Origin: Solirubrobacteraceae bacterium
Lineage (GTDB): Bacteria > Actinomycetota > Thermoleophilia > Solirubrobacterales > Solirubrobacteraceae
Length of the DNA: 64,000 nt
Assembly (NCBI GenBank): GCA_017882375.1
Contig: JADGPP010000002.1
Location: forward strand, 35,256-99,255
Reading direction: 5' to 3'
Both the position numbers and the translations under genes were made by a program. The notes under the pieces are model-generated. The model worked only from the letters and a program-made list of their open reading frames with translations, was not told where the DNA came from and made no database searches. Below, piece after piece: positions 1-8,619 of this stretch (positions are counted from its first letter, which is position 1; the number at the start of each line of letters is the position of its first letter).

Positions 1-1592
1 ATCGCGATCGGTCGCGGCTCGCTCGGCAGGGGGACGCCCATTCCTTCGCCGCGCGGGTAGCGCATGGCGATCGGGCCGTCGAAGACGAGCGCCGTGCGCA
101 GCATGTGCACGAGCATCGCCTCGTCGCGCGGCGCCATCAGCACGATGTTCGGCAGGCAGCGCAGGTAGGCGATGTCGAACGCCCCGTGGTGGGTCGGACC
201 GTCGTCGCCGACGAGGCCGGCACGGTCCATGGCGAACACGACGTTGAGCTTCTGCAGGCACACGTCGTGCACGATCTGGTCGTAGGCGCGCTGCAGGAAG
301 GTCGAGTAGATCGCGGCGACCGGCTTGACCCCCTCCAGTGCCAGGCCGGAGGCGAACAGGATCGCTTGCTGCTCGGCGATGCCCACGTCGAAGTAGCGCT
401 CGGGCATCGCCTTCTGCAGGATGCTCAGCCCGGTGCCGGAGTTCATCGCCGCGGTGATCCCGACGACGCGCGCGTCGCGTTCGCACTCGCGCACCAGCGC
501 CTCGCCGAAGACCTGGGTGTACTGCGGCGCCGGCACCTTCGCGGGCTTGGTCGTCACGCGGTCCTCGCGCGAGGCGGCGCTCGCGGGCAGCCCGTTGACG
601 ATCGACTTGGGCTTTGCGGCGTGCCACTCCTCCATGCCCTCCAAGCCGCCGTCCTCGGCCGGCGCGAAGCCCTTGCCCTTGACGGTGGCGATGTGCACGA
701 CGACCGGTCGTTCGGCCGCCAGTGCCTCGCGCAGTGCCTCGCGCAGCGTGCGAACGTCGTGGCCGTCGACGACGCCCATGTAGGCCCAGTCGAGCTCCTC
801 CCACCACAGGCCGGGCGCCCAGAAGGCCTTGATCGACTCCTTCAGCTGGGGTCCGAGCCGCTCGAACGCCGAGCCGATCCCGCCGGGCAGGCGCGTCAGC
901 CCGCCCTCGACCTCGGCGCGCGCGTGCCACAGCTTCGGGTTCAGGCGCACGCGGTTGAAGTAGCGCGACAGCGCGCCGACGTTCGGCGCGATCGACATGC
1001 CGTTGTCGTTGAGGACGACCACCATCGGCGTGCCCAGGCCGCCGGCCTGGCCGATCGCCTCGAAGGCGACGCCGCCGGTCATCGCGCCGTCGCCGATCAC
1101 CGCGACGACCTTGCCGTCGGCCTCGCCGCCGAGGTGACGCATGCCCTCCTTCAGTCCGACCGCGTAGCCGATCGACGTCGAGGCGTGGCCGGCGCCCATG
1201 ATGTCGTGCTCGGACTCCTCGCGCGAGCAGAACGGCGCGATGCCGCCGTACTGGCGGATCGTGGCAAGGCTGTCGCGCCGGCCGGTGAGGATCTTGTGCG
1301 GGTAGGCCTGGTGGCCGACGTCCCAGAGGATCTTGTCTTTCGGCGACTCGAGCACCGAATGCAGCGCGACGGCCAGCTCGCACGTGCCGAGGTTGGCGCC
1401 GAAGTGCCCGCCGATCTCACCGACTGTGTCGATGATGTGCTTGCGCACCTCCTGGGCGACGGTCGCGAGCTCCTGCTCGGACAGGCCGTGCAGGTCCTGC
1501 GGCCCGTCGATCGAGTCGAGCAGGCGCACAGGCTGGCGCGCAGCCGGCTGGCCCTCGCCGGCGTCGTCGTTGGACTTTGGCTTGCGGTTCAT
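1..1592 (-). CDS. dxs: 1-deoxy-D-xylulose-5-phosphate synthase (3' end beyond window)
   Basis: Minus-strand frame from ATG at 1592 reads LLDSIDGPQDLHGLSEQEL...GHFGANLGTCELAVALH...DKILWDVGHQAYPHKILTGR...GDGAMTGGVAFEA; no stop before the window edge, so absent from the ORF track. Confidence 0.95.
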   Translation of the reverse strand, partial: MNRKPKSNDDAGEGQPAARQPVRLLDSIDGPQDLHGLSEQELATVAQEVRKHIIDTVGEIGGHFGANLGTCELAVALHSVLESPKDKILWDVGHQAYPHKILTGRRDSLATIRQYGGIAPFCSREESEHDIMGAGHASTSIGYAVGLKEGMRHLGGEADGKVVAVIGDGAMTGGVAFEAIGQAGGLGTPMVVVLNDNGMSIAPNVGALSRYFNRVRLNPKLWHARAEVEGGLTRLPGGIGSAFERLGPQLKESIKAFWAPGLWWEELDWAYMGVVDGHDVRTLREALREALAAERPVVVHIATVKGKGFAPAEDGGLEGMEEWHAAKPKSIVNGLPASAASREDRVTTKPAKVPAPQYTQVFGEALVRECERDARVVGITAAMNSGTGLSILQKAMPERYFDVGIAEQQAILFASGLALEGVKPVAAIYSTFLQRAYDQIVHDVCLQKLNVVFAMDRAGLVGDDGPTHHGAFDIAYLRCLPNIVLMAPRDEAMLVHMLRTALVFDGPIAMRYPRGEGMGVPLPSEPRPIA

Positions 1593-1599
1593 GTTCGCC

Positions 1600-2514
1600 T
1601 CATGATGTTCGCGTGTAGATGAAGTCGGTGATCTGCTGCAGCTCGTCGGTGTCAGAGCGCTGCGGGGCGCCCGCTGCGACGGGCGATCGCTGCGCCGCCT
1701 CGGCTAGCGCCTGCAAGGCCGTCTCGTGCGATTGCGCGGCCAGCTCGCGGGCGCGCTCGATCCCGAACTCACTGACATATGTCCGCTTGCCATGACGCTC
1801 ATCGCTTCCTCGCGGCTTTCCCAGGGCATCGTCTGTGCCGGTTACGTCGAGTATGTCGTCGACGATCTGAAACAACACGCCCAACTCAGTGGCAAAACGA
1901 CCAAAGGGATCCATTGCGGGTCCATCCGCGACCCCTCCCAACAGTAGTACGCACAGCACCGACGCCCCGATCAGACGTCCGGTCTTCAGCTCGTGCAGCC
2001 GGCGCAGAGCGGCCGGGCCGGCCGTCGTGTCCGAGCTGACGTCGGCGTACTGGCCGCCGACCATGCCGTTGACGCCGGTCGCCGCGGCCAGCTCGGCCGC
2101 CGCCAGCAGCACGCGCTCGGGCGCTGAGCGCTGGTGGGTGAGCAGATGGCGAAAGGCCTCGGCGTAGAGGCCGTCGCCCGCGAGGATCGCGACGTCCTCG
2201 CCGAACTTCACGTGGCAGGTCGGCTGTCCGCGGCGCAGCTCGTCGTCGTCCATCGCCGGCAGGTCGTCGTGGATCAGCGAGTAGGTGTGGATCAGCTCGA
2301 GCGCCGCCGCCAGCGGCATCACCTCGCTCGGCTGCAATCCCACGGCGCGCGCCGTCGCAAGCGCGAGCACGGGACGAATGCGCTTGCCGCCGGCGAGCAA
2401 GGAGTAGCGCATCGCCTCCTCCAGCCCCGCCGTCAGCGCCTCCTCGGAGAAGCGCAGATCCTGCAGGTAGCTTTCGACGTCCTGGCGCAGGTTCTCCGGG
2501 TAGGTGGCGCTCAC
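1600..2514 (-). CDS. ispA: Polyprenyl (geranyl/farnesyl-type) diphosphate synthase
   Basis: GGKRIRP, first Asp-rich motif LIHDDLPAMDDD and second FQIVDDILD; adjacent to dxs and xseB. Confidence 0.92.
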   Translation of the reverse strand: MSATYPENLRQDVESYLQDLRFSEEALTAGLEEAMRYSLLAGGKRIRPVLALATARAVGLQPSEVMPLAAALELIHTYSLIHDDLPAMDDDELRRGQPTCHVKFGEDVAILAGDGLYAEAFRHLLTHQRSAPERVLLAAAELAAATGVNGMVGGQYADVSSDTTAGPAALRRLHELKTGRLIGASVLCVLLLGGVADGPAMDPFGRFATELGVLFQIVDDILDVTGTDDALGKPRGSDERHGKRTYVSEFGIERARELAAQSHETALQALAEAAQRSPVAAGAPQRSDTDELQQITDFIYTRTS

Positions 2515-2529
2515 GAGCAGCCGGAAGCC

Positions 2530-2736
2530 CTAGAGCAGGCTGTCCTGGCCGGGCGGCGGCGCCGACGCCTCGGCGCGACTGAGCTGCTCGAGCTCGGCGG
2601 CGGCCTGCGTGGCGAGCATCGCGCAGTCCTCGACCATCGTCGCCGCCGCGTCGGGCGACAGCTCGCCCGAGCGAAGCTGCTCGGCGGCGCGCTCCAGGCG
2701 CGCGATCACGTCGTCGAGGTGCTCTGTGCCGGTCAT
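2530..2736 (-). CDS. xseB: Exodeoxyribonuclease VII small subunit
   Basis: 68 aa, IARLERAAEQLRSGELSPDAAATMVEDC resembles XseB; located between ispA and nusB. Confidence 0.7.
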   Translation of the reverse strand: MTGTEHLDDVIARLERAAEQLRSGELSPDAAATMVEDCAMLATQAAAELEQLSRAEASAPPPGQDSLL

Positions 2737-3143
2737 CGGATGTGCGCATTCTCGCGCACGTCGCGGAGGACTGCGCCCAGCACCCCGTTGACGAACCCCG
2801 GAGCCTCCGAGCCGCAGAACGTCTTGGCGCTCTCCACGGCCTCCTCGATCGCGCCCTCCGCCGGGATCGGCTCGTCGCCGGGTACCGCGTCCGGGTGCAG
2901 CATCTCGATCAGCGCGACGCGCATGATGCTGCGCTCCAGCGGCTGGATCCTGCCCACAGACCAGCCGTGCGCGTGGCGGTCGATCACCTCGTCGAGCTCG
3001 TCGGCGCGGTCGGCCGCCGCGTGCGCCAGCGCGCGCACGAACAGCGAGTCGCGCGCAGCAAGCGTCTCGGCCAGCGGCCGGCCGGTGAGATCGTGCTGGT
3101 AGAGCGCAACCACGGCCGCCCTGCGCTGCTCGGAGCGACGCAT
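2733..3143 (-). CDS. nusB: Transcription antitermination factor NusB
   Basis: RRSEQRRAAVVALYQHDLTG... and GAPGFVNGVLGAVLRDVRE-type C-terminus; next to efp. Confidence 0.93.
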   Translation of the reverse strand: MRRSEQRRAAVVALYQHDLTGRPLAETLAARDSLFVRALAHAAADRADELDEVIDRHAHGWSVGRIQPLERSIMRVALIEMLHPDAVPGDEPIPAEGAIEEAVESAKTFCGSEAPGFVNGVLGAVLRDVRENAHIR

Positions 3144-3144
3144 G

Positions 3145-3708
3145 CTAGGCGCGTGCCATGTACTCGCCAGAGCGCGTGTCCACGCGGATGCGTTGGCCCT
3201 GCTCGACGAACAGCGGAACCTGGATCACTGCGCCGGTCTCCAGCGTCGCCGGCTTGGTGCCTCCGCCGGAGACCGAGTCGCCGCGCAACCCGGGGTCGGT
3301 CTGCGTGACCTCGAGGTCCACGGCGCTCGGCAGCTGCACGTCGCCCGGCTGATCGTCGATGAACAGCACGTCGACCTCGCTGCTGGGCGTGCACCAGCGC
3401 AGGGTGTCGGCAACCGCCGCCTCGGGTATGGCGATCTGCTCGAAGGACTCCGTGTCCATGAAGTGCGCGTCGCTGCCGTCCGCGTAGAGGAACTGCATCT
3501 TGCGCGACTCCGTGCGCACCGAGCGAAACTTCTCGCCGGCGCGAAACGTGCGGTCGATCACGTTGCCGTCGGCGGCGCGGCGCAGCTTCGTGCGCACGAA
3601 TGCGCCGCCCTTGCCCGGCTTGACGTGCTGGAAGTCGACGATCTTGAAGATCGTGCCGTCGACCTCGATGTGATTGCCGTTCTTGAACTGGTTGGTGCTC
3701 AGGACCAC
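3145..3708 (-). CDS. efp: Elongation factor P (GTG start at 3708 preferred; ORF track extends to 3738)
   Basis: STNQFKNGNHIEVDGTIFKIVDFQHVKPGKGGAFVRTKLR. Confidence 0.93.
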   Translation of the reverse strand: MVLSTNQFKNGNHIEVDGTIFKIVDFQHVKPGKGGAFVRTKLRRAADGNVIDRTFRAGEKFRSVRTESRKMQFLYADGSDAHFMDTESFEQIAIPEAAVADTLRWCTPSSEVDVLFIDDQPGDVQLPSAVDLEVTQTDPGLRGDSVSGGGTKPATLETGAVIQVPLFVEQGQRIRVDTRSGEYMARA

Positions 3709-3776
3709 GCAGCCAGGGTACCGGGCGCGAAGCTTCACCCCAGCCGCCCGGCCGACTAGCCTGCTGGCCGCACCCC

Positions 3777-4679
3777 ATGGCCGACCGCGACGACATCGAC
3801 TTCACCTACTCGCTGACCGACCGCGTCTTTCGCCTGAGCATGGGCGAGCTCGCGGACTTCAGCGGCGCCAAGTACGACGGCGACTTCTCGCTGAGCCTCG
3901 AGCAGGCGCAGGCGCGCAAGCACGAGTACGTCGCCGAGCAGATCGGGATCGGTCCCGATCGGCGGGTGCTCGACCTCGGATGCGGCTGGGGGCCGCTGCT
4001 GAACTTCATCCGCGCCCGCGGCGCCAGCGGCCTCGGCGTCACCCTGTCCCAAGCGCAGTACGCGGCGTGCCGACGCCACGACCTCGACGTGCATCTCTAC
4101 GACGCGCGGCGGCTGGACCGCGAGAGCTTCGGCGCCTTCGACGCCGTGGCCAGCCTCGGCGCCTTCGAGCACTTCTGCTCGCCCGACGAGTACCGCGCCG
4201 GGCGCCAGGAGGAGATCTACCGCGCCATCTTCGAGCGCGTCGCCACCGTGCTGCCGGCGGGCGGTCGCTTCTACCTGCAGACGATGGTCTTCGGGCGCAA
4301 CATGATCCCGCTCGAGCAGGTCGATATAGACGCCTCGCGCGACTCCGACGCGTTCGTGCTCGCGCTGATGGAGCGCCAGTTCCCCGGCTCGTGGCTGCCG
4401 TTCGGCTCCGAGCAGGTGGTCAGCAGCGCCGAGCCCAGCTTCGAGCTGGTGTCGTCGTCAAACGGGCGTCTGGACTACATCGAGACGATCAGCCAGTGGA
4501 ACGCGCGCGTCGGCGCGCGTAGCCTGCGCAAGTCGTTGCTGAAGCTGCGCCTGGTGCCGCGCTGGCTGACCAGCGCCGACTTCCGCCTGGCCTTCACCTC
4601 CGGCGTGAGCGCCAACAAGGTCTGCTTCGAACGCGAGCTGCTCGACCACTACAGGCTCGTCTTTCAGAAGCGCGGCTGA
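3777..4679 (+). CDS. Cyclopropane-fatty-acyl-phospholipid synthase-like SAM methyltransferase
   Basis: VLDLGCGWGPLLNFI SAM motif, GVTLSQAQ, LGAFEHF and C-terminal CFA-synthase-like segment. Confidence 0.85.
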   Translation: MADRDDIDFTYSLTDRVFRLSMGELADFSGAKYDGDFSLSLEQAQARKHEYVAEQIGIGPDRRVLDLGCGWGPLLNFIRARGASGLGVTLSQAQYAACRRHDLDVHLYDARRLDRESFGAFDAVASLGAFEHFCSPDEYRAGRQEEIYRAIFERVATVLPAGGRFYLQTMVFGRNMIPLEQVDIDASRDSDAFVLALMERQFPGSWLPFGSEQVVSSAEPSFELVSSSNGRLDYIETISQWNARVGARSLRKSLLKLRLVPRWLTSADFRLAFTSGVSANKVCFERELLDHYRLVFQKRG

Positions 4680-5651
4680 GCCGGCGCGCAAGCCCGGCTC
4701 AGCGAGCGTTTGCAAGCGACTCGAGCGGGTGGCTCGGCGGCCGTCAGGCCGCCGAGCCGAGAGCATCGCCGTGTCGATGCCGATCACCTTCAGCCGGCGC
4801 TGCAGCGCGTTGAAGGCAAACGCGTTCGTTTCCGCCATCGTGTAGTCGAGGATCGCGTAGTCGCCGAGGTCCGCGCCGGGCGGCACGAGCACCGCGCTGG
4901 CGAGCGGGATCAACTCCGCCAAGCGCTCGGCGATGCGTTGCTTGAGGCCCTCGTCGCGCGCCTTCTCGCGCAGGAACCAGGTGCCGTAGGCGACGTGGCG
5001 GTGCTCGTCCTGGGAGATCAGCTTGAAGCCCTCCGTCCAGCCGGGGAGGATCCCGTTGCGCTCCATGTAGTCGGTCAAGAACCACTGCCCGGTCAACGCG
5101 AGCGTTCCCTCGATGATCATGTGGTAGAGGGTCACGAAGTCGACCTTCGCCTCGATGTCGCTCGGGTTGGCGATCAGGCGCTTGCCCCAGTCGACGAGCA
5201 CGCCGTCGAACATCTCGATGAACGCCGGGTTGAGGTCTTCGCGTGCTCGCGCCAGACGATCCTCGAAGCTTCCGTCGAGTCCGAGCACCTGCTCGTAGAA
5301 GCGGTTGAAGTGCTGCGCGTGGCGCGCCTCGTCGACCTGCTGCGTCGTCAGAAAGGCCTCTTCGGCCTGGCTCTCATAGGACATCACCAGCCCGGAGAAC
5401 TGCGTCGTCACGCGCTCCTCGCCGACGAAGAACGAGGACAGGTTCCAGGCTATGTTCTCGCGCAGGTCGCCGTCCAGGTCGTTCCAGTCGGCGCGGTCCT
5501 GCTCGAAGTCGATCGTGTGCGACTGCCAGTTCTGGCGCTCCCACAGCTCATACAGCTCCTGCGGGGTCATCAGCTTCACCGAGGACAGCTTGGACTCGTC
5601 GGAGATGGTGCCGACGTCACCCTGACTGGTCAGATCAAGCAGCGAGGGCAT
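4458..5651 (-). CDS. R2-like ligand-binding oxidase (ribonucleotide reductase R2 superfamily); C-terminal boundary uncertain
   Basis: MPSLLDLTSQGDV...; ferritin-like ligands FFVGEERV, EARHAQHF, TLYHMIIE, QDEHRHVAYG. Reading frame runs to a stop at 4458 inside the antisense of the CFA-like gene; a stop in another frame occurs at 4744. Confidence 0.82.
   Translation of the reverse strand: MPSLLDLTSQGDVGTISDESKLSSVKLMTPQELYELWERQNWQSHTIDFEQDRADWNDLDGDLRENIAWNLSSFFVGEERVTTQFSGLVMSYESQAEEAFLTTQQVDEARHAQHFNRFYEQVLGLDGSFEDRLARAREDLNPAFIEMFDGVLVDWGKRLIANPSDIEAKVDFVTLYHMIIEGTLALTGQWFLTDYMERNGILPGWTEGFKLISQDEHRHVAYGTWFLREKARDEGLKQRIAERLAELIPLASAVLVPPGADLGDYAILDYTMAETNAFAFNALQRRLKVIGIDTAMLSARRPDGRRATRSSRLQTLAEPGLRAGSAALLKDEPVVVEQLAFEADLVGAHAGGEGQAEVGAGQPARHQAQLQQRLAQATRADARVPLADRLDVVQTPV
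4675..4703. terminator. Hairpin at the end of the CFA-like gene
   Basis: Perfect 10-bp stem GCTGAGCCGG / CCGGCTCAGC with 9-nt loop, overlapping the TGA stop. Confidence 0.55.
4731..4758. terminator. Second hairpin between convergent genes
   Basis: Perfect 12-bp stem GGCTCGGCGGCC-GTCA-GGCCGCCGAGCC. Confidence 0.6.
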
Positions 5652-5813
5652 GACGGATGAACCTCCCGATGGATGGTCGTGCGCGCTTGCAGACATGCTG
5701 TGGGCGACCATACCCGCTCGTGCACCGGCCGTGGCCGAGGGTGGAGCCCGGCGCCTGGAGCGCAGCCGGGCCCCGCGCCTCAAGCAACGGACGTCGAGCG
5801 CCGATGCCGAGAT

Positions 5814-7094
5814 ATGCGGCGAATCGCACGCGAGAACGCTCCATGCGCGCTCATCGCGCTGGCCGGCTGTGCCGTGCTCGCCTGGCTGGGGCTGTACGGC
5901 TTTGCCTGGAACGACTACGACAACGAGGCGCGCGCGGCCTTCGACGCACTCGTGCACGGCCACGTCGAGCAGTTCCTGCGCGTCGCCCCGGCCTACGGCG
6001 GCTCGCTCGTCGAGCGCGCGCCGTTCGCGCTGATCCCGGGCCTGTGGGGAGGCGGCGAGCTGGCCGTCTACCGCATGGTCGCCCTGCCCTGCCTGCTCGC
6101 CTCGGCGCTGCTCGGCGTGTGGCTCGTCGCGCGCATGCGCGGCGAAGGTCGCCCGGCGCTGCACCGCGCGCTCGCGCTGGCCGTGTGCGTCGCCAACCCG
6201 ATCACGCTGCGCGCGCTGGAAGTCGGACACCCCGAGGAGCTGCTCGGCGCGTGCCTGTGCGTCGCGGCCGTGCTGCTCGCCAGCAAAGACCGCGGGCTCT
6301 GGGCGGGCGCAGCGCTGGGACTGGCGATCGCCAACAAGGAGTGGGCTCTGCTTGCCGCCGCACCCGTTCTGCTCGCGCTGCCGGTGCGCCGGCGCGTGCC
6401 CTGCCTGGCGATGGCGATTGCCATCGCGGGCGCCGTGCTCGCGCCGCTGGCGCTCGTGGGTTCCGGCGGCTTCGTGTCGGCCACGCGCGCCACCGCAACG
6501 GCCCCCTCGGCGATCTTCCAACCGTGGCAGATCTGGTGGTTCTTCGGCGAGCACGGTGCGCTCGTGCACGGCGCCTTCGGCGCGGCCAAGCCCGGCTATC
6601 GGATCGCCCCCGGCTGGACCGCGACGATCAGCCATCCGCTCGTCGTCGTCGCCGGGCTGGCGCCGGGCATCGCGCTGTGGGCGCGCCGGCGCGGCGGCCG
6701 GGTCGGCCTGCGCGGCGCCCTGCTCGCGCTCGCGCTCGCGATGCTCCTGCGCTGCGTGCTCGACACGTGGGACACCGAGTACTACCTGCTGCCGTTCGTC
6801 TTCGCCGTGCTTGCTTGGGAGCTCTGCGCCCCGGGACCGGCGCGACCCCCGGTGCTCGCGCTGTCCAGCAGCGCGCTCGCGTGGCTGAGCTTTCAATGGC
6901 TGCCGGCGCACGTCTCGCCCGACCTGCAGGCGGCCGTGTTCCTCGCCTGGTCGCTGCCGCTGGCGGCAGTGCTCGCCCGGCGGCTGCTGCTACCGCGCCG
7001 AGCGGCCCGCGCCGGTCACGACGGGCGCGGCGAGCCTCGCGGCGCTCACGAGATGACCGTCAGCGCCTTGTCCAGGCCGTTGAGAACCTCCTGA
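5814..7094 (+). CDS. Multi-pass membrane glycosyltransferase-like protein (GT87/DUF2029-like)
   Basis: MRRIARENAPCALIALAGCAVLAWLG...; about 10 hydrophobic segments, ANKEWALLAAAP motif. Confidence 0.6.
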   Translation: MRRIARENAPCALIALAGCAVLAWLGLYGFAWNDYDNEARAAFDALVHGHVEQFLRVAPAYGGSLVERAPFALIPGLWGGGELAVYRMVALPCLLASALLGVWLVARMRGEGRPALHRALALAVCVANPITLRALEVGHPEELLGACLCVAAVLLASKDRGLWAGAALGLAIANKEWALLAAAPVLLALPVRRRVPCLAMAIAIAGAVLAPLALVGSGGFVSATRATATAPSAIFQPWQIWWFFGEHGALVHGAFGAAKPGYRIAPGWTATISHPLVVVAGLAPGIALWARRRGGRVGLRGALLALALAMLLRCVLDTWDTEYYLLPFVFAVLAWELCAPGPARPPVLALSSSALAWLSFQWLPAHVSPDLQAAVFLAWSLPLAAVLARRLLLPRRAARAGHDGRGEPRGAHEMTVSALSRPLRTS

Positions 7095-8164
7095 CCGTCC
7101 TCGCGGACGACCAGTAGATCCTCGATCCGCACGCCGAGGAGTCCGGGCAGGTAGACGCCCGGCTCGACCGTCACCACGTTGCCCGCCAGCAGCCGGCGCT
7201 CCCCTTCGGTGCGCGACAGGCGAGGTCCCTCGTGGATCTCCATGCCCACGCCGTGGCCGAGGCCGTGGCCGAAGTGCTCTCCGTGCCCTGCGCGCTCGAT
7301 CGCCTCGCGGGCGACCGCGTCGACCTCGCGCCCGGTCGGGCCGGCGCGCACGGCGGCGACGCCCAGTTCCTGGGCGTCGAGCACCAGCGCGTAGATCTCG
7401 CGCGCCTGCTCTGACAGTCCCTCTCCGGTCGCGTACGTGCGCGTGCAGTCCGAGCAGTAGCCCTCGTGCAGTGCTCCCCAGTCGATCGTCACGAGCACGT
7501 CGCGGGCGATCGGCTCGGCGCGCGGCTCGGCGTGCGGGAGCGCCCCGTGCGAGCCCGCGGCGACGATCGACGGAAAGCTGGCCGACTCGGCGCCCAGCCG
7601 GCGCATGCGCAGCTCCAGGTCGATCGCCACGTCACGCTCGCTGCGCCCGACCAGGCCGCCTTCGAGCAGGCCTCGCAGGGCCTCGTCGGCGAGCAGCGCG
7701 GCCGCGCGCATGCGCTCGATCTCCTGTGCGTCCTTGACCGCGCGCAGACGCTCGACGGCCCCCGCACAAGGCGCCAGCTCCCAACCCTGCGCCAGCGCCT
7801 TGCGCAGGCGCTCGTGATCGGCGACCGTGACGCTTGCGTCGTCGAAGCCCAGCGTCCCACCCGAGCCTGGCAGCGTCCGCGCCGCCGCCTCCAGCAGGTT
7901 GCCGGTGACGATCTCGCGCGCCAGCACCGGCGCGACCTGTTCGGCCGACTGGGTGGTGTAGCGAAAGTCCGTCAGGAAGCGGTGCCCGTCGGCCTGCTCG
8001 CCGGCGGCGAGCAGCACCAGGCCGTTGCTGCCGGTGAAGCCGGTCAGGTAGCGCACGTTCACCGGCGTGCTGACGAGCAGCGCGTCGACCCCGCGCTCGG
8101 TCAGCTCGCCGGCCAGCCGCTCGATGCGCTGCTCCTCGCGGGTCTGCGCGACGGCGCTCGTCAC
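7046..8164 (-). CDS. pepQ: Xaa-Pro aminopeptidase / M24 peptidase
   Basis: NVRYLTGFTGSNG, DWGALHEGYCSDCTRTYATG, GHGLGHGVGMEIHEGP, VTVEPGVYLPG; GTG start overlapping the aroQ stop. Confidence 0.92.
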   Translation of the reverse strand: MTSAVAQTREEQRIERLAGELTERGVDALLVSTPVNVRYLTGFTGSNGLVLLAAGEQADGHRFLTDFRYTTQSAEQVAPVLAREIVTGNLLEAAARTLPGSGGTLGFDDASVTVADHERLRKALAQGWELAPCAGAVERLRAVKDAQEIERMRAAALLADEALRGLLEGGLVGRSERDVAIDLELRMRRLGAESASFPSIVAAGSHGALPHAEPRAEPIARDVLVTIDWGALHEGYCSDCTRTYATGEGLSEQAREIYALVLDAQELGVAAVRAGPTGREVDAVAREAIERAGHGEHFGHGLGHGVGMEIHEGPRLSRTEGERRLLAGNVVTVEPGVYLPGLLGVRIEDLLVVREDGQEVLNGLDKALTVIS

Positions 8165-8619
8165 GAGCCGCCCCGGTCGAGCTCTTCGCGCAGCAGCTTC
8201 AGCGCGTCGGTGTAGCCGTCGGGCCCGCGACCGGAGACCGTCGCGAAGCACAGATCGCCGATCACCGACGTCCGCCGCCAGGCCTCGCGGCTCTGCACGT
8301 CTGAGAGGTGGATCTCCAGCGCCGGCAGCGCGGCGATCTCCAGCGCGTCGCGGATCGCCCACGCGTAGTGCGTCCACGCGCCCGGGTTCAGCAGGATCGC
8401 GTCGGCCTCGTCGCGCAGCTCGTGCAGGCGCTCGACGAACGCACCCTCGTAGTTGCTCTGAAAGAAGCTCGTCCGCAGGCCGAGCTCGCCGGCCTCCGTC
8501 GCGATGCGCTGCTCCAGCTCGGCGAGCGTCAGCGTCCCGTACAGCGCCGGATCGCGCCGGCCGAGCTGGTCGAGGTTGACCCCGTGCATGACCGCGATGC
8601 GGTTTCGCGACTCAGTCAT
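8161..8619 (-). CDS. aroQ: 3-dehydroquinate dehydratase, type II
   Basis: FFQSNYEGAFVERLHE, ILLNPGAWTHYAWAIRDA, EIHLSD. Confidence 0.94.
   Translation of the reverse strand: MTESRNRIAVMHGVNLDQLGRRDPALYGTLTLAELEQRIATEAGELGLRTSFFQSNYEGAFVERLHELRDEADAILLNPGAWTHYAWAIRDALEIAALPALEIHLSDVQSREAWRRTSVIGDLCFATVSGRGPDGYTDALKLLREELDRGGS

Noticed and set aside
105-1622. 505-aa plus-strand ORF
   Set aside because: Antisense shadow of dxs in high-GC DNA; Arg/His/Val-rich composition, no recognisable family
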